DNA of 64,000 nucleotides from the NCBI RefSeq assembly GCF_003286085.1, contig NW_020825288.1, positions 8,928,001 to 8,992,000 of the forward strand, in the 5' to 3' direction. The stretch is from Drosophila persimilis. Lineage: Eukaryota; Arthropoda; Insecta; Diptera; Drosophilidae. The position numbers were made by a program, and so were the translations under genes. Below the pieces are notes generated by a model. It was not told the origin of the DNA, searched no databases, and saw only the letters and a list, made by a program, of their open reading frames with translations. Position 1 is the first letter of the stretch, and each line of letters begins with the position of its first letter. Shown piece by piece: positions 1 to 11,653 of this stretch.

Positions 1-1643
1 CCAGCCAATGCGAGAGCGAACTAACGAGGCATTAAAACGAATCAAATGGCCTCGTTGAGCACTCGTTTATAGCCGCCTGGCAAGTGCAGTTCGAAGGGAG
101 ACCAGGACACTGTCCCCCGCATTAGCTCCATGAGTAGCTTTATAAAAATGTCTTAAAATGTGTTGAAAAACCAACTGTCACCAGATGCTGACTTTGGTAA
201 ATAGCCGAGGATATAGATTCGAGTTCATCCGACCATTGCATCAATTCATAATCGCTGGCTATTGAGCAACATTCCCTTGGCAGTCAGATATTTATCTGGC
301 CAATAATGCGATAATATCTGCATGGGAATCCAATTCCTTTGTGCTGCCATTTCCTATCAGAATTCAATAAAGGCTTCGCATATGATTCGTTTATTGGTAC
401 TTCGATACCCTTTGCATCATCAGCAGCGTCAGCGTCAGCGGCAGCCATTCTGCAATTGCTCTTTTCAGTCTCGTCTATCTCTGGCTCTGAGATGCCGTCG
501 TTCCCCTTTATTGGCCAAGTGGGCAACTGGCTTTAACAACTTTATCGTGCATTCGTTTTGGGCCGTAAACCTTTATGTCATGTCTAGCTCAGGTGGTCAC
601 GTGAGAGACGTGCCCAATGAGTTCATCATAAAACTAAATTATGCCGTCATATTCGAGATTCTGCTGCAGCCCGATGAAACCTAAAAACCTAAACTCTTGG
701 ATTAGTTGGGTAACTTTTTACGGCATTTGTGACTTAAATTCGTATAGATTTTCCACGTTTCCCCTGCCAACGCGCACGGGTAGTTACCTTCAGCTGTCAC
801 ATGTCATCGGGAATTCTTAATAAATAAAACAAAATCCTTTCGAATTTTTTATAGGTATTGTGCGTGACAAACAGGAATCGCAGCGTATGGTTGCCAAGGG
901 GTGGAACGAGGAAAGGGGTTCACTTTTTCCAATAGACTACACAGACAAACTGTGATAAAATACAACAATCAACGACCATAAACGGTAGAACAAAACAATA
1001 TTTAAAACATACTAGAGATATTATTTCCGTACACTGTTGGCCAAAAAGTGTTGCATACTTTTTAGCTGACGATAACGTGTCACATACATGTAGATATTTG
1101 TAGGAGCTATGTAATAATCATGTAGAATTGCATTTACAATTATTTAATTTTTGAGAAACGCTCTTTAAAGACGACATAACTCATGACAAAGAAAATCCTT
1201 ATTAGTCGCCAAAGGTCATGTACATTTTCCGTAGGACAAAACTCTTTTGCTGTCGAACGACTTAAAGAAGATGCTTCGATAAAAATTAGTTTCAAGTGGC
1301 CATAAAAGCGAGTCATTGGCCCTTGATATAAATAAAGTTATATTCGTTTTATGGATGGGACTTCTCCAGCCATAGACTTTACGGCTTGACAGATGGCTCG
1401 AGATAGGGCGAAATGTCGCCACATGCGACACAGTCAGAGTCAGAGTCAGGCCCGGCAGGTCAAGGTCGTAAATCGTGAATGGATGTGGTGTGTGCCCGAG
1501 ACCAAGAGACTCAGACCGCAGTCCTATAAATAGACTCTGTAATTGGGTACGGTATGGTATGGTGCATACATACATATACTCCACTTGGGCTTTAGTGTCA
1601 CACATAAATTAATCATACTTCCGTTTGCTTTATGTACTTGCAG
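1..1643. other. non-coding stretch, probably intron of the GPCR gene
   Basis: No convincing exon is visible on either strand. The next plus-strand exon (from 1644) starts inside transmembrane helix 6 of a GPCR, so helices 1-5 must lie upstream of the window and this stretch is most simply intron. Short ORFs here lack family features and splice context. Confidence 0.55.
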
Positions 1644-2715
<1,072 letters not shown>

Positions 2716-3185
2716 CTGCACGGAGTTCTAAATGGAAGACGGAAGATGACAGATGTATGCAACCAAAGAACCGAATCTCCCACAGACACCTTGTCTGTCC
2801 GTATGTCTGTATGTACGAGTATCTGTGTGTGAATGTGAATGTTTTAAGTGTACTATTGTAAATGTCGAATCGTTGTAAATTTAATGAATGTATATTAAAG
2901 ATAATCAATTAAAACGAGTATATACATGCAAAATGAGAGACAGTTTGTATATAAATATGTGTGAGGCGGATCCCTAGAGGGATAGGGAAATTGCAATCCT
3001 AAGTACTGAGAACTGTTGAGAAGCATTTACCATTTATTGCACAATCGTAAAGAACCGTGCAATAGACACCTGTATAATTGATCTAAAATCTAAAACCTAA
3101 TCCTAGTACAAAGATGTAGAAAAATCACTTGACTGTTCCTGTTTTTCCCCTGTTACCCCTTACGAATCAATCTCATGGGATCCCA
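2716..3185. other. convergent 3' UTRs
   Basis: The GPCR (plus) and the neprilysin (minus) end tail to tail about 470 bp apart. ATTAAA lies near 2892 on the plus strand, and AATAAA on the minus strand (TTTATT at 3033-3038) fits the neprilysin poly(A) signal. No coding sequence is seen. Confidence 0.5.
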
Positions 3186-6100
3186 TCACCAAATGCGGCA
3201 CTTGGGCTGATGGGGATTCATGGCCGTGCCACGTGCACACCTGAAGGTTCTCGCAAACTCCTCTGAATTGGATAGCACTCCTCTTAGTCGCATCTGTCCG
3301 GGGCAGTGGGAGTCGCTGAGGGCATAGCGGGAGGCGGCTGGAGTGTACGTCTCGCACCAGAGATTGCCAAACGCAATAAAGAAGAGCTGCTCGTGCGTAT
3401 AGTGCTCCAGGCCTGGGAGCTTCGATCGCTCCCGTCCCATCTCCTTGACGTAGAGGCGGTAGGCGTAGTAGGCCTCCCGCATCCCTCCATTATCGGCAAT
3501 ATTCTCGCCCAGTGTTAATTCCCCATCGATCTGGGGACAATCACATAAATGATTCATATGAGCCATGGCCATAAATACACACAATACTCACGTATTCATC
3601 AATGTCCGCGAGATGATATCGACTATACTGTTCCACGAAGCACTCTGTACGGTTGACGTACTCGTTGATTGTCTGGTTGGACCACCACTCGACCATGTTA
3701 CCGTCCCTGTCGAAACGCCGTCCGCTGTCGTCGAAGCCGTGCGTCAGCTCGTGCCCCAGGATGGTGCCAATCGAGCCATAATTCAATGCCCTAACAAGGA
3801 CACAACGATTCAGATGCAATTTCAGAAAGGCATTAGGTTACTACTAGGTGCTGGGGATGGTGGCTGGAACATGACAGGTGCTGGTGCTCGGTGGCTAGTT
3901 CATTTCTCTGTGCAAAGTAGGAGTGCGGAGTGCTCGGCGTTTTTGCAGTGGAGAGACTTACTCGAGACCAAGGTCATAAAACGGATACTGCAGAATGGCA
4001 ATGGGAACCGCTGCAAATGAAAAGACAATAAGGATTAAGGGCTCGGCGACAGGACGGGGCCACGCTCACTTATAGCATTTGATTGAAACGTGTGGAAGGC
4101 ATTCACATTAGAGGGCGACGTTGCCCATCCAATTGGCTCCGGCTTATCCATTTCGTTCAGTTTCTCCATCATCTGCCAGTGCACGAATCCCATCAGGTTC
4201 TCCAGGTGCATGCTGGCATTCACCTCCGCCCCTTCGTAGTATGCATTCAGAGCCGTGCCATTCCTCAGCCACGAGGGAAAGCCAATGAAGCTCTTCATCT
4301 CGGCGGACTTTTGCATCGTCTTTCGCTTGGTTGCCGCATCCATCCAGGCTGTAGAGCGCACCAGGCGATCGAAGGCTCGTCGTATGTCGCTCAGCATCCG
4401 CTGCACGCGTGGCAGCTTCACCCTGGTGAACTCCTCGTCGGCCAGGACATAGCTGACGGCCATCCCGAAGAGGCTGTTCACTCCATTGGCGCAGTAGAGG
4501 GATCGTGGTGTGCTACCCTCAGTGCCGATGGCCAGCCGCATATACTCCGAATGGAGAAGACGCATAGAGCTAGTGGTATGCAGCACCAGCTCCTCGATGG
4601 TGCTCAGCCAGAGATAGGATTCAATGTGGGACGGTGGAGTCTCCTCCAGATACTCCACTACGTTCTGCAGGTAGAGAATATCCGCCTGACTGGTGATGAT
4701 GGTCAGATTGGTGGTCATTTGGCGGTTTTTCTCGTGCCGGGTGCCCTTCAGGATGAGCTCCATGTAGCGCATCCAGATGGGCAAAGTCTTCGGGGCAATG
4801 TTCTTGTCCGTCTGATTTTGCAGTTGCGTCAGCGATATATATATTATATCGTCTGCGGGGTTCTTTGAAGGCTTCGTTGAGTTTTCAGCATCTTCTTTCA
4901 ACTGGAATTTGGTATAAGGATTACTTCTGGCAATATTTCCTTCTGCGGTGCTCTTACCTCGTGGATTTTCCGGGCTACTTTAACGCCTTGCTTCACCAGC
5001 TGCGAGATGCCCACAGTGGCCTCCTCCTGATTCACATAGGGATCCACGTAAAGCAAATACTTCTCGATGACCTTGCGAATATAGTTGAGGTAGGCCGACA
5101 TCCCAGAGGTCGTCTGTTTGGCCGCTTCCTCCTCTTCGCTCTCGAGATCGTCCTCGCTGTCGTCCTCGTCGCTGTTCTGCATAAATATGGTCTTTCGGTG
5201 GATCTTTCGCAGCAGCTTATGCGAATCATCATTGTTGCTGCCACGAATGATAAAAGACTCAGGGATTCAAGACTCTTTCAACTAAATGATATCCTTAAAC
5301 TTACAAGGGAAATGCTGATTCTGTTTCGGGGGTGCCCAGGGCTATACGATTGATGGAGCGGTTGAAGGGATCGGGAAACACATCGAAGCCAATGATCAGG
5401 TCCATGCTGAGATGCTGTTTGATGGCCACCATTGACTCCAGCCAGTTGTAGCTGGCATTGGCTACCTGCGCTGTATATTTCGATTCACTGCCCAAGGTGA
5501 GATTCAGGGATGTGGGCAGGAGGGGCAGCTGGAAGCGCAGTAGATAGCCCACCAGGGGCTCCAGATTTCGCTGGTCCAGCTGCTTTGTGTCCATGCAGGC
5601 TCCGTACATGGTCTTGGCCTTGCCCACAGCCTCCGGCTCGGCGCTGCTGATGTTAGATCGAAGGAACTCCCGCACTACGCGCATTATATGCGCCTGTCGC
5701 TCCCGGAACCAGTCGTTGGAGGTCACGGAGTCCGGACGCGGATGCTCCTCGGCCCAGCGGCCGCAGGTGAATTTGTAAAAGTCCTCGCAGGGATCAGTCT
5801 GTTCATCCATCGCATAGATGAGGCTGGCCGCTGAGCGGATGCACTCCCGGCTGCGACAAATTGGATTCGATTTCTTAACTGAAAACAGAACGAGGATCAG
5901 AATGCGGCTGCTAGGATCCACTGAAACTTCCGACTACTCACTGGATACGCTTAGGACTATGATTGCTATCAGCAGAATAATTACCAGTGCCAGCAGTGCA
6001 CCCAGCACGACCTTGTGGTAGTAGCTGCGTCGAAATCTGAACGGGAGAGCATAGAGAAGATAATTATAAGGACTTCGGGCTAGGACCTCGCACTCACCTC

Positions 6101-8012
6101 GACTGGATCCCAATCAGATTCGGGCTTATTCGCTGGTAAGGCAGTTGTTTGCCCTGATCGCTCTCCGATGCCGATGCCTGGCCATGGCCATTGGCAGCGC
6201 CAGTGCCAATCCCGTTCCCGTTCGCACTGCCATTCCCATTCTCGCTTATGGCACGAACAGGTGCGGACAATAGGCTCAGAGCACCTGTAATGGATTGTCG
6301 GACAATTTCCGATGAATATAGGCACTAATTGGCGTCTCCCTCTGACGCTGGACGCCGAATTGGCTTCGAGGAATGTGTTCTTTGAGGCACGTTTTATTAA
6401 CGCTAATTAGTCTAATGCTGTCAATATTTTTCTGTCACAACAACACACTCCCCCACCCCAACGCCATGGAGCTTCGTGTTTTTTTCAGCTGTCGCTGTGT
6501 GGCACTGTCCTATCTTGATCGGGGGCACAGAGACAGCAACTCCGTGCGTCATTCGCTGGACTTGCGAGTGTCCCGTTAGAATGACCTGCACTTTGGCGCC
6601 CTTAATCGCCTTTCTAATGCATACACCAGCCACACGTCACGTGGAGCGTTTGCAGAAGTGCATAGAGCCATGGGTACAATGGGTTCAATGCCCTCTACAC
6701 GTTTTTGCGTGCCCAGCGATAGTTTAACCCATTTTAAATCGTTTCTACTAGATAATGCACACCAAATAAAGACTGAATATCCTGTTATTATCTGTCATGC
6801 TTCATTCATTCATATTTTCAGAGTACCCCTTAGGGTTCCCCAGATTTTCAGTAAAAAAATTCAAAAATTTGGGTTCAGGTTTTAGCGTTGCCCAAGATGT
6901 GGTTTAACATGACAACATTGGATATGAACATGTTTGCCATGGCCGACGATGTATACAACTTGATGGAGATCTTCGATGAGGCGTCCAGCTTTGAGGGCAG
7001 GATAATCAAACGCATAGAGAATGTGCTCGTCATCTGTGATATTCTGGTTTCCGTGCTGGTGGCCACCATAGTGGGTCGCTATCTGTTTCACAGTTGCTTC
7101 AAAAAATTGCATCGGTCTGTCAAACGGACCTCGTATCTTCCAAAATTCATCGCCCAAATAAAGCAATTCAATCAAGAGATGGGTGTTCAAGGAAGCAGCG
7201 TAAAAAGCTTGGACTCTATTCAACCAATCAGCCAAATGAAGCCAATTATACAGAAGATGAGTGTTCGAGGCAGCAAGGCAAAGATCTCGAAAACCGATGT
7301 GGAAAAGGACCACTGCGTGCAAAAACCAAAGAATGGCCAGGACCAAACTGTACAAGGTAATGCCAGAAATCGCATTGCGACAACTAACTTCATGAACTGT
7401 AGCATTGAATCAGCGATAATTACAGAAAGATCCTCGATTGAAGGCATTGATGATGGGGACGAGGTCACCATGAAGGCATCGGAAAGGGAAAACTTCTCAG
7501 TCAAACTGATGGGAACGCAAGAGTGGGCTGCCAATTATTTGGCCACAGGCGGACGGACCACGCCATAGCCTTCGATGCTTCTAAGACGCTCAACTTCCCT
7601 AAGTCTTTTATTAAGTGAATTACGTTCTACCAACCCCCAATGGGTCTGCGGTTAGTGATTCAATTCGGATGCTCAAAACGAATTCAATTCCATATTAACT
7701 TACCTAATTATACCCGAACCAAGTTTTATCATAACTTATAAGAAATACAATATTAGCACTAAAAAATGACTCACTCGATTGAATATTTGTTGAAATACTT
7801 CGTACGAGTATTTCAAAGAATATAGCCCCTGGAGGGATGGTGGGTGTTGGGTCTCTGGGCTCACCTGGCGTCTGCTGTCGTTGAAGGGGCAGGGGCTGCT
7901 GCTGGAGATTCTCGTGGAAGAATCCATGATTTATATTGCCCGTGGTCCAGATGCGATTACGCTCATCCATGTCGTCAGTGGTCGTGTGCTCTGATGTGCC
8001 CCTGCCAGCCAT
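3186..8012 (-). CDS. neprilysin-like M13 zinc metallopeptidase
   Basis: A type II membrane endopeptidase of family M13, which cleaves small extracellular peptides. Nine coding exons: 8012-7865, 6284-6098, 6036-5942, 5878-5305, 5237-4958, 4901-4070, 4010-3962, 3790-3592 and 3530-3186. All phases agree and the product is 902 residues. A cytoplasmic tail of about 120 residues rich in Gly, Asn and Ser precedes one TM helix (about 121-141). Catalytic elements are complete: HELTH at 735-739, the third zinc ligand in ENIAD (Glu797), NAYY substrate-binding residues, and the family C-terminus CRIW. An acidic segment with more than ten Asp/Glu (about 345-365) interrupts the ectodomain. The first intron is about 1.6 kb and carries a gene on the other strand. 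Which of the many Drosophila neprilysins this is was not decided; activity is inferred from intact residues. Confidence 0.9.
6897..7568 (+). CDS. nested gene in neprilysin intron 1, single-pass membrane protein of unknown function
   Basis: An uninterrupted ORF of 223 residues inside the first neprilysin intron, on the opposite strand. The first in-frame ATG is at 6897. The N-terminus is methionine-rich and acidic. It is followed by one hydrophobic helix (VLVICDILVSVLVATIVGRY, about residues 47-66), a Lys/Arg-rich stretch, and a polar tail with many Ser, Gln and Lys. I recognise no domain family. The ORF length, the absence of low-complexity sequence and the clear TM segment argue for a real gene. 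No TATA box or AATAAA was found close by. Intronic single-exon genes are often retrogenes or testis-expressed in Drosophila, but nothing in the sequence shows that here. Confidence 0.6.
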   Translation: MWFNMTTLDMNMFAMADDVYNLMEIFDEASSFEGRIIKRIENVLVICDILVSVLVATIVGRYLFHSCFKKLHRSVKRTSYLPKFIAQIKQFNQEMGVQGSSVKSLDSIQPISQMKPIIQKMSVRGSKAKISKTDVEKDHCVQKPKNGQDQTVQGNARNRIATTNFMNCSIESAIITERSSIEGIDDGDEVTMKASERENFSVKLMGTQEWAANYLATGGRTTP

Positions 8013-8296
8013 TCGAATGACTCAGTCGACGGATAAGTGCATTCTGTGTGATTTTTCCAAGCGCTTTACGGCATCTCAATGAGCAGCGATAACTGAACAC
8101 TATTCATCTGTATACACGTCACATCGCCCACATGTTGCGCACTGCACTCGATATCAGTGTGGATTTACAGTCTTAGAGGAACTGAGAACAGTTGAGCGTC
8201 TTTGAGCAATTCTGATAGTTTCTAGGCCATTGCATAATTTGGCATAATGCAAGCACAGAGAAGGAAAAAAGCCAATGCCACAGCAAGGAACAACTC

Positions 8297-8721
8297 TATA
8301 AAAATCGACTCAAGTGGAGACAGTGCTGCAGGCGACTGGACGGAGCTGCCGACTACCGGCGTATTGGAGCCCTAGCGTCGTCAACAGAACGTATTTATAC
8401 GCCACCAATACGGCAACAGACACCAGCACTAGTGCCAGCAACCGGTATAACAACAAAAGCAGAACTACAACCAACAAATCAGGCAACCCCCATTAACTCC
8501 TTTGGCCATGCAAATGTGCCGCGGCAATTACGTGGAGCCCAACGAGGACCCCGCTCTGCCGCCACCATCACTACCATGGCCCAGGCACAGGCACAGGCAC
8601 AGCTCTGACAGTGTCTGACTGTCTAGCATGTTGTCCCTATTGTTGTACGTTCCATCACACCCCGTAAGGGAAAGAGTCCATTGATTTTCCGTAAGAATAA
8701 CACAAGAACAGTGTAAATAAA
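8297..8721 (+). other. candidate small transcription unit with TATA box, 36-codon ORF and poly(A) signal
   Basis: A consensus TATAAAAA lies at 8297-8304 and AATAAA at 8716-8721 on the same strand, a spacing suited to a short unspliced RNA. Inside it, 8508-8618 is an ATG-initiated ORF of 36 codons with Pro-rich and His/Arg alternating parts. No family is recognised. It could be a small peptide gene, a non-coding RNA or chance. It lies head to head with the neprilysin start codon, about 285 bp away. Confidence 0.3.
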
Positions 8722-10197
8722 GCTATCAAAACAGGTTCAACTTGAAGTCTGTAAGACCACAACATAGTCTTCCCACTCTGAGACGTTCTCTTGTATGAAT
8801 CCTCTCTAGGGTATACCTCATTTCACTCTGAAGCGTCCCATATTTTCTTTTGTGAATCCAAACCTCGCACGAACAGAGACCAATCGACCACAATCCAATC
8901 CGATGGCCAAAGTCCAGTGGCGTAATGAGAAAATAAATGACATTGCAATGGGAAACCATATATATTAGGTATTACATATGGAAAGATACTATGGGTAGTT
9001 GCTAATTGATATGGACTTCCACATACTGTACACTAGCTTATAGCTATTCGGAGGTTCATGATTGATGACCCTGAGCGATTCCCCAATGTCTAGTTTCGAT
9101 CAGGCCACGGCACTGACTTCTCTCTCTCTCAGTGAATAACGTGGAAGAATACCTAATAATAGTAATTAAATGGCGGCACTTTGCCCGCCCACTGGGAATC
9201 CACAAGCATTTGCATTGTTAGCCCTAACTTTGACATAGTTTATTGTGGAAAATCGGAATCGATAAATGATATTGATTTCTACATATGAATGCAGTAACAT
9301 ACATAGCGCATACGCCCCGCTGTTAGCCGAAACTCTATTGCAATGTAGTGTGGCACGGGTGTACCACCTTCCCCGCCATATCCCCGGATTGTGTGTGATG
9401 TATTTGCACTCACTACTGTGTAATTGGTTTGCCCAACGGGAGGGCACCTACCAATATGATTATTAGTATTAATAAGTAAATAAATTTGCCACCAGGTAAC
9501 CTCCTACGTGTGCCGGGCCCTGCCATGGCTTTTGATTTCCTGACGGGTTCAAAGAACTTTACTTTGTTGTCATGTACTTGCATACATTTATTGTACATTA
9601 TATTTTTTAAACATACATTTTTCTAATGATTTCTCGTACTCTAGGACTACAATATAATTGCATGCAGCTTAGCTTAGACACTGGACACAGGGAAACCAGT
9701 CGCGGAGATATGACACGAATATGTTTACACTGACTCGATGAAGAACGAAATTAAAGTGCCTTAACTTAAATCGGACTCTGCCTTGGATCAGCATTATTCC
9801 ATGGGTGGATTATACATATGTTTTGTGCATTAAAATACAAATTATAAAACAACGACCCCTGGACAGTTTGGCCTGCCATCCTGTGGTGGGTGAAACTTTT
9901 GTGCTGCAACGAAAAGAAGAATAGAAATTTCAAATTAAACGAATATTTCAGGTTTGGAACATTTTCCTGATCTAGCAAGCCATGCAAATTGTCAGAAATT
10001 GTTATATCAAAATCTGTAACATTTTCTTCATTCTGTGAAATCTGTTTCAACCATTCACACGTAAAACTCTCTTTTATTTTTTGGCTTCCAAAAGTTTTTG
10101 TTGCTACGAGTAGAACAATCCCCAAACCAAACAATCAGTAGTTAATTATTTTCTTATTCAAAAGTTTGCCGTTTATCAGCCCCGACTGTTCGTGAAA
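8722..10197. other. intergenic, no supported gene
   Basis: AT-rich sequence without a convincing exon. A minus-strand open stretch at 9766-10134 has a hydrophobic beginning but no ATG and a stop directly upstream, so it is not called. A minus-strand AATAAA near 10070-10075 could be the poly(A) signal of spatzle. Confidence 0.45.
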
Positions 10198-10326
10198 ATG
10201 GATCGCTTTTTCGGAAATATTGAGAACATGTTAAAGACCAAGATGAAGGTGGAGAGCAAGGGAATGGCCCTGAAGCTGGTGGGATTCTACGCCGTTGGCT
10301 ACACCCTGCGCAAGTTAGTCAAGTAG
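10198..10326 (+). CDS. 42-residue small ORF, unknown function
   Basis: An ATG-initiated ORF of 42 codons (starts MDRFFGNIENML, ends YTLRKLVK) followed by AATAAA at about 10439-10444, which fits a compact mRNA. The peptide is basic, with an amphipathic or weakly hydrophobic C-terminal half (GMALKLVGFYAVGY) framed by lysines. That pattern is common in small mitochondrial or membrane-associated peptides, but I cannot assign a family. It converges on spatzle: the two stop codons are about 180 bp apart, and if spatzle uses the poly(A) signal near 10070 the ORF is antisense to its 3' UTR. It is too short to exclude chance. Confidence 0.5.
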   Translation: MDRFFGNIENMLKTKMKVESKGMALKLVGFYAVGYTLRKLVK

Positions 10327-10503
10327 ATGGCCGGAGATGCAGTGGATGCAGTGGCCGTCCCCTAGTCCAGATGTTCGTCCGTTTTGTTCCAGTGTTTCGC
10401 TTAATTTCTAAATTGCAATGTTCCAACCGTTTGAAGGATAATAAATTGTGATCCTACCTCCAAATCACATTTTCGCAGCTACTCGAGCGACTCAATGACT
10501 CGC

Positions 10504-11621
10504 TTAGAGGACTTTGAGCACACACTTGCAGCAGGAGGGTATCTTGAAGGACTCTTGTCCCACATCCAGCTCGCCGCTCGTATTGCGGATGCTGGCCAGC
10601 GTTCGCAACGCGTAATTCTGCTTGCAGATGGGCTTATATCGCTGCGGAAAGCTCAAGGAGTAGTCACAGGGCATTTCCTCGTTCCTGAAAGTGGATTCAA
10701 CATAGAATATTTAATTTATGAGCGGGGGAATGATTTGATGTTTGACAGGGGCTTACTCGCACTCTTCGATCAGTATGCCTTGCTTGAACTCATCGTTGTT
10801 GACTATGAACTGCCAGGTGTTGTCCGACTTTAGGCCCGACTTGGGGTACAGGTACCTCCGACGGCTCCTGCACAGGAAAACCTCATCATTGGGGCCCAAT
10901 CGCGAACTGATATCCACGGGCACGGGCTCGGGATCACTGAAGAAATTGGAGAAGTTCTGCGACAGTTTTCCCTTGATGAGCGACAGATCCGGATAGTTCT
11001 CGACCTGGGTGCAGAAGGATTTGGATTTGTGATTGGCTTGATCCTCGACGCACTGCGGTATATTCCTCTTGATCACCGGCGGCGTGGTGGTCTTCATGTG
11101 GTGCATGACTGCTGAATCGGGAAAGACAATAGCTGAAGTTAGGCAGCGCCAAAGGCAATTGGCCGTGAGTATGGGATCGATTTAGTTGTTAATTGTATTG
11201 CGGGCTTGTATTCGATTAATCGAGTATAAAATGTAGCTGAGCTGGGACCACACCCCACTGTACTGGTCTACTTACGGTTTTCTGGCGGCTGTCGCGTCCT
11301 TTGGGCCTGATCCTGTTGCTCTGGCACCGTTGTCGGATTGGTCCCCTGCAAAGAGACGAACGTATCGTTAAAGACGAGATTCAGCTTGCCGTCCGGTGAG
11401 CGCTGCACTTTGAAGTATTGATCTTGTTGGCTCAGGCTGTGATATTGATGGTAATGGCTGGGCTGTGGCTGTGGCTGTGGCTTAGACTGTGGCTGTGTCG
11501 GTTGCTGGGGCTGGGACTGGTGGTCAATCATGGTGTGTATGGGCATGAGGGGTGCATTGTCCGTTATCGTTGTCTGTGCAGGTAAAATTCTCGTGTTAGT
11601 CTCTCCAACCAAATACCAAAG

Positions 11622-11653
<32 letters not shown>

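Noticed and set aside
9766..10134. Minus-strand open stretch of about 120 codons with a hydrophobic start (FGLGIVLLVATKTFGS) and a possible internal acceptor.
   Set aside because: No ATG, a stop codon immediately upstream, no upstream exon that splices in phase and no good donor. It may be part of the spatzle 3' UTR or a decayed gene.
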